A stretch of 64,000 nucleotides of DNA from Chimonanthus salicifolius (taxonomy: Eukaryota; Streptophyta; Magnoliopsida; Laurales; Calycanthaceae): positions 18,743,302 to 18,807,301 of the forward strand of contig CM023534.1 of the NCBI GenBank assembly GCA_013350335.1, given 5' to 3'. The notes beneath the pieces were generated by a model. That model was not told the origin of the DNA, searched no databases, and saw only the letters and a list, made by a program, of their open reading frames with translations. Positions 13,201 through 30,400 of this stretch are shown piece after piece. A program made the position numbers and the translations under genes. Each line of letters begins with the position of its first letter. Within the stretch, counting starts at the first letter, position 1.

Positions 13201-14584
13201 TATTGCTGATTATTATTATAATCTAAAATGAATAGTAACTCATTTTAGGAGACTCATATCCATTACCCTTGAAGTTTTCTGGAAAATAGATAAAACAATT
13301 TGCAACACTATGATTATGTGTATTATGTTGATTAATGATTGTATAATTCGTTGTATTCTTATTTTCATATTTTGACAGATATCTCTATACCCCACACATA
13401 CGGTGAGGAGACTTAACATTGCAGTAGGAGTATATCAGGTTAAGAAGAACTAGTGCAATGAGTGGTTTTAAGGATCAGATTTGATGAACCCACTTATATG
13501 CTTAGACTTTATACAATATTATGAAAAATGCCTATTGATATTTATCATATTTATCATATATTGTGATTATGATGATGAAATGCTTATGAATTATATTGCT
13601 TCCACGTACCTTTAACTACTGAACTATTATCGGCCCAGGTGTGTCGGTTTACGTTTACTAGCCCAGGTGTGTTAGTTGTTGGCCCAGGTGTGTCAGTACC
13701 GGCCCAAGTGTGTCGGAGATGTACTTGCAAGATTCTGCATTTTGACATTGTCGGGACTTAATGCTTATAGTCAGTGTAGTGTCTAGGTGTTGCGTTGGAT
13801 ATCAACAGTAAAATGAGAATGATTTGATATTTTGGCATGACAAATATGTTATGATAAAAATGTTGATTTTGGCTAACCTGATAATTATTACAATGCATTA
13901 TTATGTTCTTCTCACTGGGCTGGTTAGCTCATACTACTCACATTTCAGGAGATGTACCAGAGGAGGAGGAATCCTCCATTTAAAGCTTAAGGATAGATAA
14001 GCTATTGCAGTTTCTTGGAGTCCCAAGGATGAGATTTTCATTTATTTTATTTGTTGGTTCTTGGAACTACTGTTTTGTAAAGTACCTCATGTGGTACCCA
14101 TTTTTGTAATTATATATGAACCACTATGTTACTGCTACTAACTCTGTTATAAATGAGATTGCCCTTTTTATGATGGAAATAATTGTTTGCATAATGCATG
14201 CTTGTAAAAGGTTAGACATATTGTATATGTTTGAGTCCACATGTAAAGAGCATCTGTAACTTTTTAAAAAAATTAGTAGCATTCTGGGCCCACTTCTGGA
14301 TCGAGGCGTTACAGGGAATGTGAGCAAATTTGTGAGTTTAGAATGATTCATGTGTTAGTCGTTAATTTTACAAGTTATGGAACAATAATTCCAGATTTTG
14401 TAAATTATTTTAATGTTAGTGGGCGTAAAGAATTTGCTGGCATTGTGAGTGTTGAAGATATTTATTTTGAGAAAAAAATTCTAGCCATAAATTTGTGATG
14501 TAAGACTCATTTAGAAGAGCAGTTTATTTTAAGTTATGCAGTCAGATCACGCCCTGTCGGGTTGGCAGAGGGCGGGGTGTGATA

Positions 14585-15622
14585 GAGTATGTATATGGCA
14601 GAACATTAACGATGATGATCATACAGTCATGGTGCTTTCATAATCATAGCTAGATGCGTTGCTAACAATCCATAGCAATCTTAACAAGCAAGCATAAAGC
14701 ATGTAAATAAGTAAAACACAAGCACCATAGAGGAGGTTAAGAGAAATGGAGAAATACAATACGATTTAACGAGGCTCTGTTGTTCTCGCTTACGTCCTCG
14801 CCCCGAGCCACACCCGATGGTTAACTCCACTAAACCATCCTTCTTACAGGCGAAGGACAAACCGTTTACACCAATCTCTGTTTGCTCCGTAGTCCCAAGG
14901 GATCTCTTTTTGGGTTTGAGACTGACCATTCGTCCCGTCCTCACAACAGTTCCTCTTTTCATTCTTCTTTCTCAAAGAAAATAAAAATTACATTGAAGCA
15001 CTGGAAGAACTCTCACAAAAATAAGAATGAAGCTCAACTAGAGTTACTCAAAATATTTTGACGAAGCTATTGAAAATAAATTCTTTTTAGACATAACTTT
15101 AAAAGAAGCTGATGAAATTAAAACTCATAATTCAATTCTTTAATCTAAGATCTTATTGAATTTGTTTCTAGATCGTGTTAAACTATGCTTTGATATATAT
15201 TAATTAGGATACTAGGGTGATGAGTGGGATGAGAAAAAACTCAAAATTTTAGTGGCCTTCATTATGTATGAATATTCACCTCAATCTATATAACAACGAT
15301 GCGATATATATAATTTCTTAATTTATTATTATTATCATTAAAATTAAAGTTTATTTATTTGGAACCAATTATTTACTTTTTATTTTTTATTTAACTTTAT
15401 TATAAATTACACAACAAATTACTCTACTATTTAACATTATGATCTATTAATTGAACTTTTGATACAATATCCGCAAATGAAGCTTTCCATTCAATGGGTC
15501 TCATAATTTTTTTTATTACATTCCCTATTCTAAAAAAATTGCCACTAGATGATGCACAATGGTCTTATCAATACACAAATGTATAACTCCCTAGGAATTT
15601 TCATTGCACTTATATCCATCTC
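14585..15622. other. Intergenic DNA without a recognised gene
   Basis: At 14681-14962 there is a 93-codon minus-strand ORF without a recognisable domain. The rest is AT-rich. It may be degraded retroelement sequence, but no termini were found. Confidence 0.4.
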
Positions 15623-15924
15623 TAAGGCTGCAACCCAACTTGAATTATTGACCCGGACCTCTCAACTCGACCTGAATTCTAATCTGAATCAACTCGAATT
15701 TTTACCCGACCTGTATTTTATTTTGAATCCATTTTAGTTTAATTTTAACTTAGTTGAATCGAGTTGGGTTAAATTAACTTATAAAATTCTCAATCCGACC
15801 CAATCTAAATTCTATACGGGTTTTTACCTTATCAACTCGATTCAACTCGTTGACCTAAAATTCTCAATCCGACTAACATAATTTATCCGATCTCGTCAAA
15901 ACTCGGCCCGACTTGCACCCCTTA
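15623..15924. mobile_element. Degraded GGGTC-type MITE (hAT-like ends)
   Basis: Left end TAAGGCTGCAACCCAACTT and right end (complement TAAGGGGTGCAAGTCGGG) are imperfect inverted repeats. They resemble the ends of the well-defined element at 31783-32119. The interior has repeated CAACTCGA and CCGACC words. No target duplication was found. Confidence 0.42.
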
Positions 15925-16121
15925 TGACCTTACTGTAGGAATTGGGTTCGGGCGGAAAAACACACGTGCTACAGTGACCGAGACGAAGCGTCGCGATCTC
16001 GTGAGGGAGCTAACTCCCTCCGTTTTCAATCTCGGAATTTTCGGAGGACTCTTCCGACCGGGTAAAAAAATCTGTCATTGTCAGCAACTACTTACCTTGA
16101 GGGGAGAGAGCGGAAGATGCC

Positions 16122-16130
16122 CTAGGGTTT
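16122..16130 (-). promoter_or_regulatory. Telo-box (AAACCCTAG) upstream of RPL24
   Basis: CTAGGGTTT on the + strand reads AAACCCTAG on the other. Telo-boxes are typical of plant ribosomal protein promoters. It lies about 1.8 kb from the ATG, which fits a long 5'-UTR intron between promoter and start codon; that arrangement is inferred. Confidence 0.5.
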
Positions 16131-16204
16131 TTACCTATTTAGCTCATATCATCTCAAAGTGAAAAACATTTGCCCATCGGAGGCGGCAGCTGCTAGGATT
16201 TAAC

Positions 16205-17865
16205 GTACGATTTTGCCAAACCTCTTTTTTTATGCATCTGAAACGATTTTCGATCTTTCCCTTACCTGAATTCTCTCTTCTGAATATCATGGAATCGTAA
16301 TTGTTCTAGTTCTTTCTTATTTTCTTCATCCTACTTATGATTTCAAGCGCAGTTGAGATCCTTAACTCGTCGTATGCTTCTTTCAATTGCTTTAGTCATA
16401 ATGTTGTTAGAATGCCGACAATTGATTTGATGTTTTGTATTGTACTCTGTTTGGTTCTTGGAAAGGGAAGTGCTTTCTCGGAAAATAATTTTTATTATTT
16501 TCCAATAAGATTTTATTTTTGTTGGATAGGATTATTTGGAGAAACTGAGAAAGTGCACTACATTTTCGCTTTTGCACTTTGGTGTTTCTGAACGGATCAC
16601 GATACCTTCATATTTTCGAACTTAGAGATCTTTCGCAGTTGAAACAAGAGAAGGAGCAAGTAGCATGGTTGTCTGATTCACTATGGGTTCAAATAAAAGA
16701 GGCCTCTAGATTTACCCTCCCGTATGAGGTTTCTAGTCATATGTTACTGGGCTGTAAAATGAATTGATCCTTTTCATTTGGAGGAATTCCATTTTTAATT
16801 GTCAATTTGACAGCATGTTATTCGATAGCTAGAAACCTAAGATGGTGTTTGAATTTTGGTATTCTGATGGACAATAGGAAGTCTAGGGAGAATGGCTGGG
16901 TAGAATGACTTTAAAAAGTTTGTATCGTCCTGCATGATTTGGCTGTATGGGGGTTAATTGCTGACTACTTCCATCTGTTCATCCAAGATGTGTGATTTTT
17001 CTCGATGAGAAATTGATTATTGTAGGAATTTAATTCTGTTTGGCCCAGCAGACATGATTAGAAAGATGGGGAAACTTCATTTTGTCCATATCCAGTTTGG
17101 TGATCTATACATTCCACTTGACTATGTTTTCCCATATCGTCTTTTCTCCACTCCTTTTTATTTCTTTTCTTTTCTTTTGTCAAAGTTATTCTCCCTAGTC
17201 TTCTCCCTAATATGTTCTCCTTAGCACCCCTCTTTATATAATTCTAAAGTTCAAGTCTTCATTTGGTATGTCTGTTGAGCTCAACAAGGCCAAACCATGC
17301 TTCGGTTCCCTTTTTTGCTGGAAGACAACCCCTATGGTTAAACCAGATAGAATTGTGTTGGCTATTTAAGTTATGTTAAATTATTATTTTCTTTGAGTAA
17401 GAGTCTGTAACTTAGTTGGCAAGTGCTCAAAGTTGCAGCCACAAAGATTGTGGATCCAAGCATGAGTCACAGTAGCTTTAAGATTGGTCTCTTATTCTTT
17501 CTATTTGGTCCATAGATTTGCACGAGTAATGAGGCTCCATGCCACCTAGATTGTTCGGTTGCCTAATCTCAATGTGCAAAAGTACAAGGGGAACCGCTTT
17601 GCATCCTAAACTTGTCATGTTTTTGCTGCCTGTAAGCCCCCTACATTAGTTTTATCATTAGGGATTGTTGCAGTACCTATTATATTTTGTTTTTTTTTTG
17701 TCTGTTTTTTATGATGGTTCTATGAGAACTTTTTTAGAATGATTGTGAATTATATGGATAGATTTTTTTTTTGAAACAGAATTATATGGATAAATTGCTT
17801 TATTTTGTTTCTTCTTCCTTCCAAGGGCTGGGCTATGCCTTATGATTTCTGTATACTCTTTCCAG
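16205..17865 (+). other. Probable 5'-UTR intron of RPL24
   Basis: A candidate donor TAAC/GTACGA at 16205 follows a GC-richer leader. A good acceptor CTCTTTCCAG ends at 17865, 40 bp before the ATG; another possible acceptor (CTGCAG) ends at 17881. No other long coding stretch lies between. This is inference: the transcript start was not seen directly. Confidence 0.4.
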
Positions 17866-17905
17866 GTTAAAGTGACTGCAGCTTTGTAAGGGTAGTGGTG
17901 TAACT

Positions 17906-23028
<5,123 letters not shown>

Positions 23029-23561
23029 AGTACATGCTTGCCCGACCATGTTTTGTTAATCAATTTTATGTCATGGACTTGGAGTTCCCTTTCGTTCGTT
23101 AGTCTCGTTCATTATATTTCAGAGTTTTGCTTTGCTTCTTGATTGATTTTGCAACTATCTTCTTAGAATCTTCGATTGTCGTGTGATTTTACCAGTGTTC
23201 AATTTTACTTACCAAAATCTAAATTTCATGGGCTCTTTTTAACATTCGGGAAGCTAAGAGGTGAATAATGGAAATCTTTCATGTTCTATCTAGCAAGAGT
23301 TACTCCGAATAATTGAAGAAGTTTTTTTGCAACTTGTTTTCTGGGAATGCACTTAAACCCCAATGATTGCGCTTGGGAAATGTTTGTCAATCTACATCAA
23401 TTTTAGGCTTTTATATACCATTTGATTGATCATAGACAATTGAATTGCTGACCACTTAAAGAATGGGTTACTTATTGTTAAGCAAATTTTATAATTTTTT
23501 AGAAAATGCAAAATGTAATAGAAGGAAAAAATTAGTTAATCTATTGTTAGTATATTTTAGT

Positions 23562-23940
23562 TAGGAGTGAAATTTGGGTCGGGTCTTAATCTCACCTGCA
23601 TGATCCAACTTGAGAAATCAAGTGTATTGGTTTTTACATTTTTTAAAATTAAAGTTAGGTTGTGTTGAAGAAAAACAAATCTGAATTAAATTCAAGTTGA
23701 GTTGGGTCAATTTTTTTTTTTAAAGTGACTTAGATATGACTTAATCAACTAAAAAAAATTAATATAGCGTTCAGATTGAGTCAGGCCATCAATTTGAGTT
23801 AGAATTTGGGTTGAATTGTGTCAACAATTTGGGTAAGCAGTGTGGGTTGGGTTGCATCGAATACAATAATTTTTAATTTTTTGTAAAGGTTGGGTTGGAT
23901 TTATTAAAATTCAGTCTTAATTTTTGTGAATTTTTTTTAT
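23562..23940. mobile_element. Possible degraded GGGTC-type MITE
   Basis: It starts TTAGGAGTGAAATTTGGGTC, close to the TAGGGGTGAAACTCGGG end of the element at 31783, and continues with GGTTGGG and GAGTTGGGTC words. The right end is not clear. Confidence 0.38.
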
Positions 23941-25551
23941 TTTTTAGGTTTTGAATCTTTGAAAGTAAATTTTGTATTAAAAAGTGAAATATATCTTAAA
24001 AAATAAAACAAATGCCATGAATCAAATACGTTCTCCAATTTCACAAATGCCATGCATCTATTATTAGAGTCTGAATTTTTTGAGAATTTGCTTTTAAAGA
24101 TTTAAAGTTAAAAAATGTTAATATGGACCATATTGTCTTAAAAGTTAAATGTGGGACTTTCTTCCTTCCGATCAAAACTGGTGCCTTTTGGATTTAGGAA
24201 AACCGAGTACACCCATCTAGAGCAAATCTGAAGTAAGCCAAAATTATTACTTTAAGTATGGTTTCAAATGCTACAAAGATTTAATTGTGTAAGAAATTTA
24301 GATTAAATTCAATAGTGAATATCTTTAATGAATATCTTTTGTAATGGACTTTAATTTATAAAAATGGATTAAGGGGATTTAAAATGGTGTGGCATAAAGA
24401 GACAATGAAATATTAATTATTTCTTTCGATGAGTTAATTTATAATTAATTTCTCTTATCCTCATTATACTAAGCCATAAAGAAAATTAAAATCTAATAAA
24501 AATTAACAAGGTTGTCATAAGACAAGCCAAATTCCAATATTTTAACCTCTTGAAATTTGAGGAGATTTACTCTTACTCTCTTATTTTGAAAATATCATAT
24601 ATTAGAATCTCTTTATTGCAAAACACACTCTTAACACAGGGTAAAAAAACGCTTTGGCCGCATATCAGCCAATATTTCTCTCCTACGACATTTGCAAAAA
24701 ATTATAAAAAGGTCCAAAAAATTTATGGTAATTTCAGAAAGTTTGGGGCTTCTTGAATATGTAATTTTTTCATTAAATATCGGTCTTTTACATATTCAAA
24801 ATACTTATTTAAGTTTAAAAAATGATTAGTATTAAAATTAACAATAAAATGAAGAGAGATGATAAAAAATATTAAAAATTATGAAAAATTATGTAAGAAA
24901 TTTTTGATAAATTTAGTGATTAGTATTAAAAATTTTTTAATTTAATTTCTAATTTTATAAGCCACTTAAATTTAAATTTAAATGAGGTCATTAACAAAAC
25001 TAATTTAAATGAAAAGTGTCCGAACTTACTTTGTTTGCACCCAGATCTGTTATCAGCCTCACCAATCTCCAAATTTTTTCATCAGTTTCCCTCAAACTTT
25101 GCAAATGTTCCTTCTCTTCAAACCACAACCGACCCATTTTCTGCACTATCGTCCCAATTGCATCCTGAGTGTCTCACCTTGAATCCAAACTGGCCCAACA
25201 GCAAAACCTAGCTCTGCATCTACCAAAAACCTCATCCGTGGGACCCTCTTAACGTGTGTGTAAAAGGGGAGAGCAGATAGAGAAAGAGATAACAATGTAA
25301 AAAAGAATAGCCAAGAAGTAGCTGTTTACTCTTAAGTATTATGGAAAGAAAAAAAGGAGCTTTAAGCCTTTAACTATCACTGTTGGAAATAACAGCTGCA
25401 GTTAAGTACCGTTGGTTTCTCCATAAAATGGCACCTCCTTTTCTGATTGGGGGAGAGATGAGCATGAAAAGGAAGGCGGCATGCTGTTGAAATTCTAAGA
25501 ATTGCTCTTAGAACTTTAACCATTTATTTAAATGGGTTAAGTGGGTACCCA

Positions 25552-25650
25552 AGCATGCATGCATGGAATTTTAACCATTCAGCTAACTTAGTACAAGAGT
25601 CATGCATGCAACATGCATGCTATTGGAATTTTAACCATTGGCATGCAAAG
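25552..25650. repeat. Cluster of CATGCA (RY-type) words
   Basis: CATGCATGCATGG, CATGCATGCAACATGCATGC and GGCATGCAAAG occur within 100 bp, beside two copies of GGAATTTTAACCATT. CATGCA is the core of RY elements bound by B3 factors, but no gene start is known nearby, so function is only a possibility. Confidence 0.45.
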
Positions 25651-26059
25651 AAAAACTAACAGTACAAGAGTTTGCACTTTGCAATGTTGATTCTTCTCTA
25701 CATTTCTTATCTCTACTTTCAGATTAAGTATCCACAAAGTATGTAGAATGAGCTAGATATTTTTGATGGACAAGGATTTCAACAAAGTGCTATTTGCATA
25801 AGTAGGTAAAGAATTTATCGATTTTATTTTCAATATATTTTTAATAATGTTACATTTTAACATTTGAATAATGAGTCAAATATTTTAAATGAAATATGTA
25901 AAATATAAATAATAGTGGATGAATAAAAATTTTAACCTCCTTATATCATTCAAGATTGGATTGTATGTCTTTTAAAAAAATCTCTCCTATTTTTTTGAAA
26001 AATTGATTGTGTTTTTTTAATTTCCTGAATTAAAAAAATTAAAAACTGTTTGAAAATTA

Positions 26060-26240
26060 AAAAAGGAAAATATCGACCGATATCGTGGCCGATATTAATC
26101 TGATATCGGCCGAGATGTCATCCAGGTCTACATCCAAAATTGATTTTTTTCCTTTAAAAAAAAGAGCATATTTTTCATATCGACTGACATTGAGTCGAAA
26201 TATATCGCCAAAAACCAAACATGATATTTGCATTTGCATT
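26060..26240. repeat. Degenerate ATCGGCCGAT-type palindromic repeat, small copy
   Basis: GACCGATATCGTGGCCGATAT and GATATCGGCCGAGAT resemble the denser array at 57232-57400. The minus-strand ORF here encodes IDVDLDDISADIRLISATIS, a product of the repeat. Confidence 0.5.
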
Positions 26241-26460
26241 TTTTAAGAATCAAAGTATCATTTTCACTCTAAGGAGCCATTTTACATCAATTTCTATAAT
26301 GTATGATAAAAACTCAAGAGACTTACATATACCTTAAAAATTAATTGAATGTTCTAAAAAAACCTTGGACAACTTGGTAATAACATGCCAAAATATCATT
26401 TCTTACACTTCGCCCAACCAAAATTTTGCTAATCAAATCAACGGTAGAGATCACATAAAG

Positions 26461-26466
26461 TGGGCC
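26461..26466 (+). promoter_or_regulatory. Site II-like TGGGCC motif upstream of the VOA1-like gene
   Basis: TGGGCC lies about 200 bp before the inferred first UTR exon end. Site II elements (TGGGCC/T) are bound by TCP factors in plant housekeeping promoters. A single copy is weak evidence. Confidence 0.35.
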
Positions 26467-26676
26467 CCAAGAACCACCACTCAAGATGGTCCTCGACCCC
26501 GACTCCTACCCTTCGTCATTCTTCTTGGTCTGCGTACGATTTCTTTCAGAGTTTCAGTAACTGTAATTCAATCTAATAATAAATACATGCCAAAGTCCAT
26601 ACAGGAAAAAGTCTCGATCTGATTCTGTTCCATATCTGCATCGGAAAAACCCTTTATCCCCCGAGTCTCTTCTTCA

Positions 26677-27471
26677 GGTAAAGAGAAAATCCCTCTTTTT
26701 TAAATCGTTTCTCGAATTTCTATTGTGCTCCTCATCGTTCTCTATTGAATTATTCCATGCTAATCATGAACCAAAAATCGCTTTCTTTTTTCAAGAAGCT
26801 CGTTTTGTAAATTCGTTTGGCAACCCTCTGCAGGAATTGAGATCTGCCTTATGAACCTTCTACTGGGAATTGGATAATGGGATCCGAAGTTTGGTTTTTT
26901 TCATCTCCTTTCGACTCGATTTCGATGCACGACATGACAGTACCTTTCTTGAAAATAATACCTTTATCGACCGAAAACAACTCGTTAGCCATTTTGGTTG
27001 AAAATTATTTATTCTCCAGGAAACTGCTTTCTATTCCTTGCATCCAAACAGGGTTCTGTAGGAAAATCCTTGCTACAGTTTATAATATGTTTCAGAAAAT
27101 AATTTTTTAATTATTTTCTGTCTTATTTTGTCAAATGACTTCGACCCATTTTTTTATAGATATTTTGATTATTTTTCACTTGCGTGCACTTGATTGAATC
27201 TGAGATATGGCATATGATAGCAGATCTTTTAATTATTCGTAAAGATGTCCTTTGCCAAATTTATATTCTATACAATTTGCAGTGTCTTTTCTCTTTTCAC
27301 TTGGCTTCTTAGAAATATTTTTGAAGTTCATTTTCTTTATGAAAAAAATCTGATTCTGTGCTTTTCATGCTCGCTTTGGTTATCAAAAATGATTATTAAT
27401 TGGTACTGATTTTTTATTGAAATATCTGATCTATCTTTTAATTCCTGTTTCATTGTTGAATTTCTGATTAG
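26677..27471 (+). other. Probable 5'-UTR intron of the VOA1-like gene
   Basis: Donor CTTCTTCAG/GTAAAG at 26677 follows a CT-rich leader, and acceptor CTGATTAG/CAAAGG ends at 27471, six bases before the ATG. The interval has no conserved coding. Inferred from splice consensus only. Confidence 0.55.
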
Positions 27472-27477
27472 CAAAGG

Positions 27478-30400
27478 ATGGAGAGTCTAAGGGCACGACT
27501 CGTAATGTTTTTGTTTGCTATGGCACAATTGCAATATGGTCTTACATTGCCAATCACGGGTCCTGCATTCCTCTGGTCTTCTCATCATCCTGGGTTAGTG
27601 CATTTTCTTCTTTCATTTCGCTCTCATGAGTTCAGCGTCGTGGAGAAAAAAATTACAATAACATCATTTTTGTGGTAATGGTTACTTTATTCTTGTTGTT
27701 GTTGCTGCTGTTGTCAGAGATGTTAATTGTTACTTCATTGCTATAGGACACAGATGCGTATGTATAATGCTGTCCATTAAACCTGAAACCAAAGGCAGTT
27801 GTCTTTGCAATTGCTGATTATGCTGCTTAGATTTTATTGAATTAGCATGAAATAATGCCCTTGATCACTATGACCATCTTGTTTCCTTTTTTATTTTCTG
27901 TTCCTTTTCATTTGTTACGTTTATAATGTTCTCTGCTTATGCAATTTTGCTTGTATGAAATTGTATGTTGTTCTCCTATTTTCTTTTATACTTTTCTATG
28001 TTTAGTATAATGTACTTTTCTTATAGCCAAAGGGATCTAGAAAATGTAAAATCCATGACATTTTAGTTGCATTTCTTATCTTCTAGTTGAGTTTTATTTC
28101 TTGTTTCTTGCATTATCATCGGTTGTTTGGTTCTTTTGCCCTATCCAATTTACCTAGATTTAATGAGAAGTTAATATTTTACCAATTGTCCTATAAATAG
28201 CTTTTGAGCTTTGACTTTTCATTTGACTTGTGCACTCTAATGATAGAAGTGCTTGGTCAATTCTACTTTTATACTTCCATGCCTGTTTTAAACATGTTCA
28301 TGGTTATTATTCCCTTTGCGATATTTTTTTACCTTGCATATTAATCTTGTATTGAAGGAAGACATATTAAATTCAATCAATTTCCTTATTGTCTAACAAT
28401 GAGAAATGATCTAAAGGGATCCTAGTTAGGAAATCAAATATAACTTTCGTATTAATTCAATGCAACAATTTTTCTCTGAAACAAAAAAGATTTAGTGGGG
28501 ATGGTTTCCTTCAAAATTTGTAATAACAACACTATGCACACTTCCTTTTGTGGTGAGGACGCTCGTCTTTCCAAACAGTTGTAATTTGCAGCGCTGGTAG
28601 CAACAAATCAATATGTAAGAATGAGAAGGATTTCCTTGATGATGGATTCTCCCATACGAAGACTTCACATGAGTGGCTCACTTATACATGATGTTTGAAG
28701 CTAATGCTCTTTTTTAATTTGGATCTTTATTAGGAAACTTATGTCATGTGATTTTTCTTGAACCTCTTTTTGTAGAGTTTTAGGGCTGAGGTGTCCACTT
28801 AATGGTGGAAGCATTTTGATAGACTAATTTGCTTGCAAAAGAAAAAAATGGGTGTTTCAAATTCTTGATGTGGCCACCAATAGAGCACAATGAAGAAGTT
28901 GGAGATAGAATTGAAAAATTGGCTTATACATTTTATGAAAAATCTGATGGTGCAAAAGGGGTTCCAGTTAGGAGTAATTTAGTTCCAAAAATACATATTT
29001 AAGTGCCCATAGGGTTGGCATATGGGTTGCTGTTCTATTTCATGTAAAAAGACTTGGTAAAGCCCAGTTTTGAGGCCTATGTGCAAGGGATAATGAGTGA
29101 CAGGATTGCATTCCTCCTTCTTTGAAGTTTCCTTTCCATCTCATTTCCAAGATTGGTACGAAGGATTTTTGGATCTAGAAGGGATGGACTCCACCTCTTT
29201 TCTTGATTTGGCTTTTTATTTTATTTAATTGATGTAATAACTATGTCATGCTTATGTGATTGGACACATGTCATTAGGAGATTGATTTAGGATATGACAC
29301 GTCACTCTAGGTTTGGCTAAAATAAGGTGTAATTTTTTTTTTGAAATGGTAACTATATATTTTTTGAAATGGTAATTATCTTAATAGAGAAAAAACACCA
29401 GAGGTGCAAATACAAAGGAAACTAGAAAAAAAGAACTCTGGTAAGCCGATACAATCACCCATAAGGGAACTGAAAAAATTAATAGAACATTATGCTAGAT
29501 CGATGCATTCTTTTCAGGCTTGCAAAATTTCGAACATTGGACTGCTCTTGAACTCATTGGGGGTGGATGCCCAAGATGCACATTTGGTGAAAATTCTGCT
29601 TGACATGACTTGCGGAGATTCTGCTGCATTCCTAAACACGGTTGTTCCGCTCCCACAAAAGACTCCAAATGGTGGCGAAGAGAGCAAGACTTTGTGGAAA
29701 TCTTGACAAACTCCCATGCATAAGAAAGCTGAGCAAGCGATGATGGCATGTGGCCAATAAGACCCAAACTTATTCAAAAGATGGCTCCAAAATACAGAAG
29801 ATAAAGGAAAATGAATGAGGAGATGATTCACATCCTCAGATATGTGAAGGCATGAGGGAAAGTGTTCTCCATCACTCTTCCTCTCTTGCACAAGTTATCT
29901 TGTGTAAGAATTTTGCCCAGATTCACCCTCTAAAGGAAGCCAATGGCCCATGTTGGTGCTTTGGAGGATTAGATGGTAGGGTTTACCTAGGCACAAGAGT
30001 CACTGTGATTGTTCCATAGGTAGAACTACTTTACTGAGAAGAAGCTAGAAGGGTCCGACCTCCACAAAAGGGAATCCTCCTCCAAAACATGTATGTGATA
30101 GGAGCTAAGGATGTGAAGAAGGTTTGAGAAATCATCTGTTTCTGTGACTGTCAAGTTCTGTTGGAGGAGAATGTCCCACACTACTGGATCGCCCACAATG
30201 GTATATAAATCATAAATGAAGCTAGATGGAGAGATTGAAAGGCGGTGTCAGGAAGGGATCTGAGAAGACAAAGGAGAGGAGCCGTACCAAGGATCTGTCA
30301 AAAACTTCTATTGCCATGTCCCACTTTGAACTGAATGCCCTGCTTAAATTTGTAAACACAAGCACATTTGAACCAAAATGGTAACTATATTAATAGAGAA

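Larger units (their letters stand above)
10957..14313 (+). mobile_element. Solo LTR B, copy 2, interrupted by LTR D
   Basis: It starts TGTAATACCCTAACC and ends GATCGAGGCGTTACA, with perfect 5-bp duplications GGGAA (10952-10956 and 14314-14318). A TATA box TATAAAT at 11824-11830 gives the + orientation. It carries LTR D at 11912-12262; without D it is about 3.0 kb. It is the inverted partner of 4220-10259, with only about 690 bp of LTR C between them. Confidence 0.87.
500..14584 (+). mobile_element. Outer long LTR-like sequence (LTR C), interrupted by nested LTRs
   Basis: It begins TGTAACGGCCCTACCC and seems to end GGCGGGGTGTGATA near 14584, so the terminal CA would be mutated to TA. Its own sequence is 500-4219, 10265-10956 and 14319-14584; the rest is younger LTR insertions with perfect target duplications. 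Removing them rejoins C without a gap, including a run of about 65-bp repeats (GGTGGTAGGTTGTGTTTTCC type). No gag or pol coding is seen, so it reads as a solo LTR or LTR fragment. The flanks of its proposed ends do not match, so the outer boundaries are uncertain. Assignment to Ty3/gypsy is inferred from length and TGTAAC-type ends only. Confidence 0.55.
23029..26460. other. RPL24 3' region and AT-rich intergenic DNA
   Basis: The first 100-150 bp should be the RPL24 3' UTR; no clear AATAAA was seen. Beyond lie a degraded GGGTC-type repeat (23562-23940), CATGCATG words (25552-25650) and an ATCGGCCGAT-type repeat (26060-26240). No gene was recognised. Confidence 0.5.

Noticed and set aside
14681..14962. 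93-codon minus-strand ORF
   Set aside because: No recognised domain; the neighbourhood is repeat-derived.
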